Origin: Marisa cornuarietis
Lineage: Eukaryota > Mollusca > Gastropoda > Architaenioglossa > Ampullariidae
DNA length: 64,000 bases
Assembly (NCBI GenBank): GCA_004794655.1
Contig: SMMW01000521.1
Coordinates: 1,456,001 to 1,520,000, forward strand
Direction: 5' to 3'
Within the stretch, counting starts at the first letter, position 1, and each line of letters opens with the position of its first letter. The notes beneath the pieces were generated by a model. It was given only the letters and a program-made list of their open reading frames with translations. It made no database searches and was not told where the DNA came from. Shown here one piece after another: positions 45,994 through 58,466 of this stretch. The position numbers were made by a program, and so were the translations under genes.

Positions 45994-46625
45994 CCATTTG
46001 TAATGCGCAGGTATCCATTCGGAAGAATGCTCATTGCGCAGCAAAAACAAAATAAATAAAAAATATGAAAAAAATAATAAAGTAAATAAATAGATAAACA
46101 CCAGGAAAGTGAAAAATAAAGACACAAGTGCTGCTTGGTTGTTTAAGCTTAAGTCCGTCTTAAGTAAACAGATGGGTCTTCAGTCTTTTTCGAAACGTGG
46201 TTGGTGAGGTGATGGTGGACAATGACGATGGCAGAGCATTCCACAGTTTAGGTGCCGCGTTTTTGAAGGCCCTGGCTCCAGTGCGCTTCTTGTTTGTGTC
46301 TTCCACTGCAGGGAGACAGAAGCGTGACTGGGAGCCGGAGCGAAGACCACGTGACGGCTGGTAAGGAGGGACTACCTCTTGTAAATAGTCAGGAGCAGTT
46401 TTAAACATGCAGGACTGTGCAATCGAAAGCACTTGTGATCAATGCGCTTTTTCACTGGGAGCCAGTGAAGGCTCTGTAGGATAGGAGTGATGTGCACAGT
46501 GGACGACTTTGCACGGGTGACAATCCTGGCGGCTGTGTTTTGAACTATTTGGTGTCGATCCAACTGCGTAGCAGGTATAAACCACAATGCAGTATTACAG
46601 TAGTCTAATCTTGTGTCTATCTAAT
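45994..46625 (-). mobile_element. CR1/L2-like LINE, 3' end of the reverse-transcriptase ORF
   Basis: The minus strand reads LDYCNTALWFIPATQLDRHQ, QNTAARIVTRAK and LQSLHWLPVKKRI. After a frameshift come APDYLQEVVPPYQPSRGLRS and KNAAPKLWNALPSSL, then RKRLKTHLFT and a stop. This is the standard C-terminus of CR1/L2-type ORF2. The 5' side is truncated near 46625. A 3' UTR and (ATC)n tail follow. Confidence 0.85.
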
Positions 46626-46633
46626 CTAATTTT

Positions 46634-46800
46634 GCGATTTGTCTGGTTAATTCCGATAACGAACGAGACTCTAGCCTGCTAAACGGTTTCCAATCTTCCA
46701 CGCGTCGGCGGTAACTTCTTTGAGGGACAAATAGAGTTTAGCAACACAATATAAAGCAATAACAGAGACCTGAATGTCGTAAAATTAGCACGAGGCTATA
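46634..46800 (+). pseudogene. 18S rRNA-derived fragment
   Basis: GCGATTTGTCTGGTTAATTC, then CGATAACGAACGAGACTCTA, GCGTCGGCGGTAACTTCTT, GAGGGACAA and AGCAATAACAG follow in the order of the conserved 3' region of eukaryotic 18S rRNA. The left 55 nt are near perfect; the right part has many changes and fades by about 46800. It is one short isolated piece, so not a working rRNA gene. Confidence 0.85.
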
Positions 46801-47020
46801 TTTGAGAAGAGGAAACCCTCTTTGGAAGAATGAAGGAGACAAACTTGTGGAATCATGGCAACCGTACAATCAGGCTCCGAACCGTAACCATTGAAGAGCA
46901 TACAGAGCACATTGGGAAACGAGGAGTAAGTGCATAGCCTCGTTCACTAATGCTAAACGTTCGTCAATGGGAAATGACGCCAGTGCCTTACGGACTTCAC
47001 AATGAAGATAAAGGAAAAGG

Positions 47021-47088
47021 GAGCCAACCCTGACAAGAAACCGGGTCCTATCACGTGATAGGACCCGGTTTCTTGTCAGGGTTGGCTC
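47021..47088. repeat. 68-bp perfect palindrome
   Basis: Two 34-nt arms (47021-47054 and 47055-47088) are exact reverse complements with no spacer; the centre is ATCACGTGAT. The bases just outside do not pair. It lies between the 18S-derived fragment and unrecognised unique sequence. It is either a real cruciform-forming repeat or a fold-back artefact of cloning or assembly. Confidence 0.9.
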
Positions 47089-47299
47089 GACATCTGGACG
47101 AAAGCTTTTCCAGATGAAAGTACTAGCCAGAGGAGCAAACCACCTGTTGGCTGGAATCCCTCGTGCGAAAGGTGTGCTACTGGAGTCGACCATGGATCTT
47201 CGCCAGCTAGAGGTCGAGCCTGCACTTAAGCCTGCAACAACACCAGCCGACCAGCCACCATCAGGCCAGCATTTAGAGGACCTTACACTACGGCTACGT

Positions 47300-47301
<2 letters not shown>

Positions 47302-47361
<60 letters not shown>
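47302..47361. repeat. (CA)n microsatellite
   Basis: About 30 copies, followed by a CT/TA run to 47412. Confidence 0.95.
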
Positions 47362-47362
<1 letters not shown>

Positions 47363-47939
47363 GATGTGCACTAATGTTTTTTTTCTCTCTCTCTATATAT
47401 ATATATATATAAAGACATCACTAATACATAAACTAATATGTAAACTGATCTCGTAATGGCTCTGAATATATTACATTTATATTTTGTATACCTGGCAGTT
47501 TAGGTACGTATTTCAACAGAGAACGAGCTATTAAATGCCTTAAAATGTATATTTTTAAGAACAGACCGATACACTTTGTGATTACCATATCTCGTGTGCC
47601 TGCCACAGGAGTTCATGCAACTCATCCCGTCTATGACAGACGAAGTACACGGGACTGACACTGTCAGCCTAGCAGACCTGACTCTAGGTCACAATTCGTT
47701 TGAAATAAAGCCCAGAAGCACACTGAAGTGAGGTGTTTATTTATAAACACAGATACAGACGTAGACAGAGAAACATACTAAGCAAAATGCCTCTTTGGCA
47801 ACAAATAAATATATTTCTTAAAATATAACAGTTTGGGATGAAACTATAACCATTATGAGGTGACGAGAAGTGTGTGTAAACACTCAACGTGCCAGTGCTT
47901 GCTGCCATTTCCTACCAACACATGTTCCTGAGTATTTAA

Positions 47940-48090
47940 TTTACAATTTCCTATGTGGCTGGGCGCAACGTCTAATGCATCCGGAATGGAGCAGGCAAAC
48001 AGTTTGAGTGCCATAGGATAAAGGAAGGCTAAAAACAAGAGCAAATGACACATTAACTGAAAGAGATATTTTTTGTCTAGTTTTGTGGTA
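47940..48090 (-). other. Conserved minus-strand TM-like peptide, copy E
   Basis: An open minus frame reads LLLFLAFLYPMALKLFACSI, then PDALDVAPSHIGN, aligning with LLYLMAHKL..SKPDALRVEPNH of copy D. It is more diverged than C or D, but hydrophobicity and the PDAL-V-P-H residues are kept. Confidence 0.4.
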
Positions 48091-48401
48091 TTAAAGTTAC
48101 AAAACACACAGTGAAGTTATTCTCAACTCGTATCCCCTATTATTCCGTTTCAAAATGTGAAGGTATCAGATCTCCGTTAAAATACAGCAAAGTAACAGAT
48201 TGTTTTAGTTCGTGAGACGAAGTTAAGGAAGGACACTTCTTTTATAACCAGCGCCACCACAAACAAACCCCCAAAAAGCTACATTATCCCTCGTTATCAT
48301 TGCCACTTCCAAGTTGCTGACCGAAGCGTACAAATTCATATAATTCCTTTTATAGTCGGTCTCTAAATTACTCTGTCTCACACACACACACTCTCTCTCT
48401 C

Positions 48402-48482
<81 letters not shown>

Positions 48483-48857
48483 CTCTCTCTCTCTCTGAGA
48501 GTATAGCTGTAAATAATATCGTGTTTTTGTAGCTTAAATTCGCAAGTTATATTGCGTCTGTCTTGGAAGTACGTGAATAAAAATTATAATGATTAAAATA
48601 AGTGCAAAAAAATGTCAAAATTGTTGAATTTAATTTCTTATGCGCTTATTGCAATGACCCACTTCCACTATAACAGAGCAAATGGGAGTTGCGAGAGGAC
48701 ACGATGATCATTATTGAAATAGCCAGACAGGAAACAGTGAGCACGAAGCCCTTGAGTGACTCAGTGATGCAGCATGTGTACCATGTAAGGTGTCGCTTAT
48801 GTTTCCTTCAAAAATGTCTCGATCTTAAGAGGCATACATTCAAAGTCTTCGCTCTCT

Positions 48858-48865
48858 TATAAAAA
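48858..48865 (+). promoter_or_regulatory. TATA-like box of unit 6
   Basis: TTATAAAA lies 101-108 nt upstream of the start codon at 48966. Confidence 0.45.
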
Positions 48866-48965
48866 GTGAAAGCTCCAGAAACGACCCGGCAATGTAGACC
48901 TGACATTTGGATAATCCAATTGTTGTGGATATGTGATACCGTTTCAGCGACTTACACCTTACAGA

Positions 48966-49499
48966 ATGTTTATTGGGAGAACAACGCTAACCCTTATTTT
49001 CTTTGCTCCTTTGGGTAAGCTGTCTTTCTATATATCTCTTGACAAATTAATGTTTATTTGATATGTAAAGTGTAACATTTAATGAACCAACACATCCGTT
49101 GAGTTATACAGCCGATGGTATTCATCTGTCAGCCGTACCTGATTCTTGTAGTGCCCGCTATGAAGGCTATAGCATTATTGCTTTAAATTCTTTCTTGTAA
49201 AATACGATTTTTAGATTCCACTGTGTAATTAATATGTTATGTATCTCATATGTATCCAGCAGAATAACTAATAAATAAAAATATAATTTTATTCATACAT
49301 GTGTAGCCTTCCTGTTTATGTATTACAAGTGAAGCCGAATAGGGTAAGCAGCTGCGTTTAGTGCTTAAAAACTTTAATATTTACTCACTTTAAATAGAAA
49401 TAAGTGCAATGGAACTACCTAGTTCCGGTAAAAAAAAAAAAAAAACGAGTAAATTAGGTTGTTAGCAGTTTATTTCGTCAAGCCGTGCCAAACGGTGTT

Positions 49500-49542
<43 letters not shown>

Positions 49543-49563
49543 TGTGTGTGCGTGTGTTTGTGT

Positions 49564-49594
<31 letters not shown>

Positions 49595-52500
49595 GTCTCA
49601 TATAAAAGGCTTGGTAAGTTTTACAAATCATCATTATGACAAAGTAAATTTACATTCAAACTAACACATGATTTTTCACCATTCTGAGGCTACGTTTAAC
49701 ACACATTACTTTTTCAAAGGGCTTTCTCTGACGTGCACAAACAGAACTAATACAGCAGAATGGTCTGTGAGTGTTATTTGCCGGGATCCACTTGAAAACC
49801 CATCTGAAAAGTGTAACTGGGATGCGGTTGATGCTAAGGTAACACAACACACACGTAAGAGAATGACAAATATGAGGAAGGACTAGAAAGGTCTTTGTTA
49901 TTTATCCCAGAGGACTATCAATGCGTAGGACTAGAGAGATGCAAGGCCTAGAAACACACACCAAAGCAAGAATCAACAATACTATCACGTTGAGACCCAC
50001 CCTTCTTGACCTACCCCATGTAACCACAATTCATTCATAATATATAATATCATCAATAAATATTTTTTCGAGAGAGAATTGCTGTAAACGAAACTTGCTG
50101 TTTTGGAGAAATCACTGTCAGTGTCAATCAAATTAAATGTCATTGAAAGTGAGTGACTGAACCATTTAGCAAATCATAGAGAAAGATATTTTTTTTCTAC
50201 CTATATGAAAGACAAATGTGATTTAATGAATAACAAAGAATAATCAGATTCTTAGTGTCACCTTTGATTTTTTTCTTCTCTTCTCAGACAGGTCAGCGTG
50301 TCGAGAAAAGTCATTTTACTTTGGCAGCTCCTGTGCAATATTTTCACTGTTCTGAAAAATTTCGGCTTCAGTTGTCACCCGGAGAGTATGTCTACTACAT
50401 CTATTTTAAGAACACGTGGGCAATTGCCTATAATCTACAAATTGGTGAGTAAACCACAGTGGAGGGATACGACAAATTGTGACATTATTTAATACTGACA
50501 ACTTAGCCGATCAAAGGAATATTTGAGAACAATAATTTCGACAAGTTATTCATCTGTCTGCATCTACTTTTTATTCGTCGCCATGGATAGCAAACTGTTA
50601 ATTTATCATTCACAGAGTATAGAGAGCTCATGCCTAAGTGAAAGAACACAGTAATCAATTTTGATGAACTATTTTTAGTTCTGTCCTACTGCTGATATTT
50701 GAAATAATGGCGTTGTTCTCTGACATATTTTATCCTCTCCTGAGTTTCAGTGATTTTATTGACTGATTGTTTGTTTCACTGATTAATTTTTCTAGAGTCA
50801 CACGATACTTCCATAGTTCAGTTTAATTTGTTCGAAATACTGCCAAGAACCCTTGGGCACCGTAAAAGCTCCCTGTGGGCTTCGAAATATGTATATAAGA
50901 GCTCCTCGCGAATTTATAGAGAGCTGCACGTAATTTTCACGCCCGTATACCTCATTCACCTTCACTACACACCTCACAACCATTCAAAGCCCGATTTTCA
51001 ATCCTTATCCAACCCTTCTCACTTCCGCTAGCAGTCCTTATCCAACCCACCAAAGCCCTACCTGTGACCCTCCCCACGTCCAAATATTCAAATCTTTACT
51101 TTTGCCAGGTCTCGCACACCAAAAAAAACAACAACAACTGAATTACCTGTAAACATTTCATATCGTAACCAAAGCAGTTATCGACATAAACGAAGTACAT
51201 ACCAAGGAGATAAATAGTTTTAAGTAAATGGAAGCCACCCTCCCCAAACAAGGAAGCTTAACGACAGATATCCCCATCAGAATCGTGACCACAGCAACAG
51301 CGGCAATTTCTCAGCTTTTTGGGGTCTTGCGAAGCCATAACATCAGGTTTACGACAAAATAATTCAGTGGTATCAATCGTGCTTTCTCACCTTTGCGAGA
51401 GACAGGCCTTAGTGGTGGACCTTGTCAGATGCCATGTGTATAAATCTGAGCCCCAATCCCACTATACGACCGGCACCTGTCAAGGATGGATAAATAAGTG
51501 AACGAATAACACTGGACTGTTTTAAAAATGTCAACACGCGTTTAAGCAGATCTGGTAGTAAATATGCATGCTACTGACATTTTCTGCTGCAGACGACCCT
51601 GGGTTGCCAACCGTAAACAATTGTGAAAATGAAGTGCTTGAAGGGGGCAGTGTTACGTGCGTATGCTCAACAGAACTTAAGGGCAACCCCCCGCCAGCCA
51701 TATCATGGAAAGGACAGACATCTCCCACTTTACTCCTGCAGAATGTTAGACACGAACAAAGCAAGACATACACGTGTGAGATGATTTGGGGGAACCAAAC
51801 AAAAACTATCTTCTACCGTCTCGTAGTGAGAAGTGAGTGTTTTTCATCTTTCTCGGACACATAGCAGTTCCGTTTATATAATGTTTTGCGTAATGGAATG
51901 ATATTGACAGGTGGTAATGAAATCACCCCCCACCTTTCTGCATCTACGTGCTCCATATGACAGTTACAATATATTTCGAAATCAGCGGTAGTAAATATGA
52001 AAATGGATCTCCCATTAAGAGATGAAGTGTTGTTCTCAACGTTTTTTTCTTAGCTAACTCATACGAAGAATTTCATAGCACAATAACCCTTTTAACGTCT
52101 TCATTAGATGCTTGATAGTTAATGCGATTGTAAGAGGTATTGTTGTCGATGATAACTAGGATGTTAAGGAGAAGAAAGACGACAACAACAAAGATAGTAG
52201 TAATTTTGTAGATAATCGTTACAATGGTGTTGATGATAATGAATAAGATGGCGTTGTTGATGTCAACAATTGAGTAAAGGAAGTGAATGAAAAGGGAGAG
52301 AATTTGGAGCCTATTTATTCGTGAAACCAGCAGCATCTACAAAACCTGTTCACTTACAAGTAAACTTACTCCTATTTATAACTGCTAAAATGTGTACACG
52401 CAGAAGATAAAATCTTATTTGAGAAAAGATAAATTATACAGAGATTCGCTTCTTTCTAAGAACAACACTCTACTAGCTGTTAGCCTACAAGAAGTATACG

Positions 52501-53944
52501 AATACATTTTATAAGACTTCAGCAGTGAAGTATTAGCATAGCCGATGAGTTGTTTATTAAATTATTATCCTTTGGTCTTTTTAAGCAGGCCAAGATGAGG
52601 TCGAGAACGAGGATAAAAATAATATCTCATCAATGCCGGTCGGAATCATAGGAGCGGCAGCGGCTGCTGTGTTCGTCATTATAACCACCGCAGTCATCGT
52701 GATTGTTATCATCCGTAGGAAAAGCAAGTATTTCCTCTACTTTGATTAAACAACTATTGTTACCTTTTGAACGGATGGCTGACAACTGTGCAAGAGATTT
52801 ATAGTAGACAGCTAAAACAAATAATTTTGCTGCTAATGATGATGGCGATTATGTCAAGATGTCATTCAAGCGAGCGCTATCACATTCATAGATATATTGC
52901 AACTGCAACTACCGTTTACCAATCCTCATCATATCTTCTACAAATTTCTACCCCAAATCCCTTTCAGTACTGCTCTTTCAGGAAATACACAGCACTACCA
53001 TTTTGCACAGTCATAACAACCTCTCTTGATTCATTGAAACAAAAGTCCATATTTATTTCCGTTTTTTTAATTAATGTAAACCATTAGGTAATTCTCACCA
53101 GAAAGAAGAGAAACTCATCAGAGAGCTAGTATCGATGAGCAAGGTTTATCGTCTAAATAATAATAGTTATGTACTTTACAATGTGCATGCACATTCCTCA
53201 ATTTAGCTATGTTTACATCTATGTTTACATCGACTGATAAAACAACTTATACATTATCTTTGGGTTAAATATCCTTTTTGTTTTCTTCACCATTTGCTAG
53301 TATCTAATGCCAAAATAGATGGTTTAAAACTATTTATCAGTCAATAATTCTTTTAAATTTCTATTTTTTTCAAGTCTTTTCCCTTCTTTTCTAGATGTAT
53401 GAATGTGTTTATAATGTAAGTAGAAGTAATAAGTACATATCTGTTGGCAGGACTTCTTTCGAAAAGCCCTCGATCAAATTCTAGGCTCAGTAAGGATGGT
53501 CTTAACAACATCAGAAACTACGGTAGCGAGGAATCCATGATGGCGTGCGAAAATTATGCTGAAGTGACGGACTCTGGAAGGCATGAAGACAAATCAACAG
53601 AACCTGTCGTCTATGCAAATGCAGGGACAAACGAAGAGAGACAAATTATACAGCCTGCTCTGTATGGAAACGTGGAGACAAACGAGGGAAGGGAAACAAC
53701 ACAGGTTGACCTGTATGCTGTTGTAGAGAAAACCAGAAAGAGACAACCGGTGCAGCCTGAGTTGTATGCTTTAGTAGATGAGGAGGACTTGAAGAGAGAC
53801 AACTGTAGATTTCAATGTGAGAAGGAAATACCAAGCGAGGGAGACGTCTACGCTGTCGTCAAAAAGGGAGCTAACACTGGCAGTCGTGTTTTGTCTGCTC
53901 CGGTCGAAGAGATGTACGCCCAGGTGGTGAAGTCACCTAAATAG
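48966..53944 (+). CDS. Unit 6: intact membrane Ig-like receptor with seven-tyrosine tail
   Basis: Exons: 48966-49014, 49720-49838, 50288-50444, 51593-51832, 52589-52723, 53102-53143, 53451-53944; 1236 nt, 411 aa, no internal stop. Signal peptide MFIGRTTLTLIFFAPLG; D1 (LTCTNRTNTAEWSVSVIC, EKCNWDAV; FHCSEKFRLQLSPGEYVYY); D2 (CENEVLEGGSVTCVCS, PPPAISW, TYTCEMIWGNQTKT), no long stalk; TM exon with IIGAAAAAVFVIITTAVIVI then VIIRRK. The tail has NYAEV, VYANA, LYGNV, LYAVV, LYALV, VYAVV and MYAQV. Tyrosines two to five are each 17 residues apart, from a tandem internal repeat. YxxV sites can bind SH2 domains when phosphorylated, and YGNV also fits Grb2's YxN rule, but position -2 is acidic or Ala, so they are ITIM-like and not strict ITIMs. 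The exon 5 donor is GC. AATAAA is at 54083-54088. A role in recognition signalling is inferred. Confidence 0.85.
49501..49595. repeat. (TG)n microsatellite in intron 1 of unit 6
   Basis: An interrupted TG run of about 95 bp. Confidence 0.95.
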
Positions 53945-55611
53945 TTGCTCAGCATCAACATCCCCAGTTTTGTTAATACATTCTTACGTATGAATAATAT
54001 ATATATATATATATATAAAACGGTCAAAATACTGTTAAACATAGTTTTTAAGTAGCTATTTTGTTGAAAACGAGAAATTCCAAATAAAGTGAACTATAAT
54101 ACGCATGAAGAATTATAAAACACGTTTAAAAAAGTTTGAGATCTTGCAAGTAATCTTGTTTAAGCCGTTGTTTGAGTTTTTGCTTAAATTTCAGCTTCCA
54201 GCAGATTTGCCTGTTTTATTACTTATTGTAATGCAATGCATATGCTTCCTCTGCATTGTGTGCTGTCTAAACATTACATGATTATTTTAGAGATACCCGA
54301 TGAAAGAAAACATATGGACCAAACATTTCTCTCCAGTTAGCGCTAAAGTAAAATAATTAGCACCAATATTGCTTTAATTATAGATGTGTTTAGGAAAATC
54401 GACAGTTTTGAAACTTATTTCAATAATGTTTTTTTTATTCCAGAGTTAATATTTTATACAAATAGAACAGATTTACTTGTATTTTGCTGGCAATCACTGC
54501 TGAGTATATAGGTGTTGAATAAAATGTTGGTTTAAACACAATACATGTAAATATGTGCTTTTTAATAACATTCCGGACGAAAAATATTTTTTAAACATTT
54601 TACACTACAGCAATATTGCACATTAAAACAATTTGGCACATCATAACAGCATGCATCTACTACATTAGAGTATGCAAGCTGTCTGTTCACTTGAGACACT
54701 TGAGACTAATTTCCAGTTTCCGACTTTGGCTGGACTTGGTCCACGACATGTTTAGAAGTGAATCAGGAACAGCCTGTGTAACCGGAGATAACTACTAGAG
54801 TGGGAGCCATTTTATTGGCTAAATACTAGATTGTCTTCACGCTTTAGAAATATAATACACTTGTGTCATTATAGTTATTGTTTTCATGAAAACTCTTTGT
54901 TTCTCTTTCAAAAAATATGTAAACATATAACCAATAACATATACCATGAACATCAAAGTTACATAAACATAGCTTCACTTCCGACTCCTATATTTCAGAA
55001 CCAAAGCTCGTAAGAGATGAGGGATGGTGAGGCATATGGAATAAGTAAGTCGGAGAGGGATATAGGTGTATTCTGATCAAACAACTGCAAAAAAAGCGGT
55101 TAGCCGTACAACAAAACTTCACATTATTAAAGTGCACGAATGAAAATGAAGAACGGAGAAGTGAACGGAAAAGTTCGCTTGACTATGATGTTTCTGAGGC
55201 CAAAATATTTCCCTATGAATCAAATACCTCAGATCTCTGGCATTCCGAATTTAATCTCTAAAAGCCTTTAGATGTACTCGTAATAGACAATCACTTTTAC
55301 AAAGAAAAGGATGTTACACCAGCGCCTTGGATCCAACGTTTAATGCAAACTGGTTAAATTCACTCATCCTGGCAAGAAAACTTCTTTCGGGTCAAGCTGT
55401 TGGTTCTGAGTAGATCTTTAAAACTATAAAAATACTGGGAAAGCAAATATTTTCCAAAAATTAAAGCACCTTTATGGCGGTGTACATTAAAGTATGTGAA
55501 CTGTGTAAGGTGTGATGCTGTTATCGACGTTACCAATTTATTCCGCCATTTGCACGCCACTTTCTGCTATTGCCTAGTCGCGGGACAAATCCGGGAGTTC
55601 AAGACACTTTT

Positions 55612-55665
<54 letters not shown>

Positions 55666-55959
55666 GCACGCACACTTACTTTCACTAACACATTTCTTCA
55701 TAAGTTCTCAAAAACACATGCATACACATACACATAAACGCACACACACGCACAGGCAAAATGCGTTTACGCATTTACACAACGCCTGCACTTCACTGAC
55801 AGCGTGGAAACATCAGGAAGATGTTTAAGTGTTTCGCTGTAAATCTCCACTTCCTAAACCCACTTTCATAGCCAAGATGACATAACGGTGACTGTTGCTG
55901 TGCAGTTGTGCTACTTGTGTGTACAAAAACGTTTTTTAAGTATAACTCACTTTTACAAA
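53945..55959. other. Unit 6 3' flank up to unit 7
   Basis: Contains AATAAA at 54083-54088, a (TA)n run near 53998-54017, flank sequence shared with unit 4 and the 63.7-64.0 kb region, and a (CA)n run at 55613-55665 with further CA/CG-rich patches to 55755. No gene was recognised. Confidence 0.5.
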
Positions 55960-56911
55960 ATGGTTCTGGGGCCAGAGAAGCTAGTCCTTATTTTCTCGAC
56001 GTTTGCTCTGTTCGATGTCGGTAAGTAGATGAATTGAAAAGCCCACCGTAAACAAATTTTCGTTTGAGCATAGTTTTCAAAATGGTAAAAAGACTAGATA
56101 CTCTTATACAACATACTAGGAGTGTCCCCAAAAAATCCAGTCCATAACTGAAGTCATTACATTAGTAACGTTTACTTATTAATTTATAGAAACTAGAATG
56201 AAATATTTGAAAACGTGTAGTCGAAAATCGTGAAATTATTAAATCCATACCAGGGGCCTATGTGTCCTCTTCCACACCGACAGCGGAAAGTGTGGAGTGC
56301 CAACTAAGATGGCTGCGTCGCTATTTTGTCCGTGATTTTACGAAAGTCGTTTTAAACATCAACAGTTTTTTTATACACCTGTCACGAATGAATTTTTCTG
56401 TGTGGCATATGCAGCCACCTAACCAGTTGACTTATGAGAAGCAATAGCTACAATTTAACAATAAAAATAATTTCTACTGTTTAGCAAAAACGTGTAATAT
56501 GAGCATAATGTCACTCTGGAAAACAGTAATAGTTATTCGTCGAGTTCCTACAAATATTGCATTTCTCTACCTATGTGTGTAACGATAAAATGTCTATGAA
56601 AAGTAAGAAATAAGCATTGACTAGGTTAGGTTAGCAGGTCAAACAGAATAAGCTTTCTGTATGTTTTTTTAAAAAATTAAATGCAATGTATGTTTACAAA
56701 TCACCTCCCATTAAATTTTTAAACGTTAGTTAGTTTTATAAATGGGTTTAAAAATGTTCTTAGTTCTATGTTTTGTCTTTTTTTAAAGGCCTGTCACTGG
56801 AATGCTCGCATACGACTGATACAAGAGAATGGTCTCTGTCCGTGGTTTGCTGGGACAAGACTGTAAAATCGTTTGACGTATGTAAGTGGTATGTGACTTA
56901 TAACAAGGTAA

Positions 56912-56974
<63 letters not shown>

Positions 56975-58383
56975 ACACACACACATACACACACACAACT
57001 TAAACGTCTTACAATAAATGCAAACTGAAATTATTCGACGCCTCCAGTAAACGTTTAAGAGAAAGTTTGGTAAACACATAATACATAATACACGCAATAA
57101 TAATAATAATGTCAAGAACAATAATGTGCACGGTTTTAGATATTAGGTACACACACGAGCGAATCTACCTCTTTCTTATTTTTTAAACAAAAATAAGTAG
57201 AACATGGTATCTTGGACTAATTGGTCCCTAAAAACAGTCCGAGTCAAATAGCTGTTATGTTAAGCACTGAAAAAGACTGAAAGATTCAGCTAGTTATATG
57301 AAGGTGATGAAGGCCATCACGTATTGAAATGCTATACACACTTGGCATTGTCTCCCCAGTGGGACGCAAAAAGAGAAGGAAAAAGTGATAAGTATAGAAT
57401 TTTCGCACTATTCGTTACTTTCTACATGGACTACAAGAAAGATTAATAAAAATTAAGCAGTAGCCTGAAGTTGTGTCTTTATTACTTTTCTTCTACAGAC
57501 AGATCAGTAAGTACGTTTCTAATTTTCATCCTTGACTCAGTCTTTATCTGTCTACAGAAACAAGCTCGTGTAGTGTCTCCTGAAGCATCTCCCTCTCCAG
57601 ATAAGTTTTTCAACTGTTCTGGAAAATGGTCACTCCCGTTGTCAGCCGGAGAGTACATCTACCGCATCTTACTTGCTAAAGACAGTAATCCAATCGCCTT
57701 TAACTTAACAATCGGTGAGTGACACCAGCTGTAGCTCCACGAGGTTAGATTTGATATTTGATACTCAAAAAAGAGATGACCTTTGTCATTTCTGAGTAGT
57801 AACGAGCACTGTGTATTAACTGAAAAAGCGAAATAATCACTCTTTGTCACCTCATCCTGTCTTGTTTGTGTCTTTATTTCTGAATAATAGTAAACTGTTG
57901 CATTTTATAAGACTTAAAGCATACGAAGAACGTGTGTATAATCGCTCTGTGAGAGAGTATAGTATCTGGTCAGTTAAAAGGTTTTTAAGTGCAGTAACCC
58001 AACTGCTAATCGACATCGTCAACATATTTAACTTTTGTCGGACTCTAGGGATTTTTTTTCTTCATTTGTTTTTGTACTCTGACAAGAAGTGTGCACTTAT
58101 TTTCTATAGTCTGTTTGATATTTACATGTTTTTCCTCATACAAAACTGATGTTGATCGTGCATCGCTTTCTTTACTGAGAATAAAAATACTCAGCTTAGC
58201 ATATCTGGTGGTTCCATGAACATGCCTTTACTGATCGTATAGGTCTTTAAATTAGACTACAATTGGTTATGGCAACTTTTCTTAAAGTAGAAACCTTATT
58301 TATTATTATTATTATTATTATTAAAGTAGATTTATATAGCGCAATTTTCAACCCCAGAGTCGACTCAATATTTACAATAAAGT

Positions 58384-58466
<83 letters not shown>

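Larger units (their letters stand above)
47413..48965. other. Flank upstream of unit 6
   Basis: Contains copy E of the minus-strand peptide, a compound (CA)n(CT)n repeat at 48370-48497, and the unit 6 promoter. No other gene was recognised. Confidence 0.5.

Noticed and set aside
46634..46800. Functional rRNA gene
   Set aside because: Only a short piece of 18S is present, and it decays to the right.
46870..47193. Minus-strand open frame of 107 codons across the palindrome
   Set aside because: It runs through both palindrome arms, so the same residues appear from each strand; no family features.
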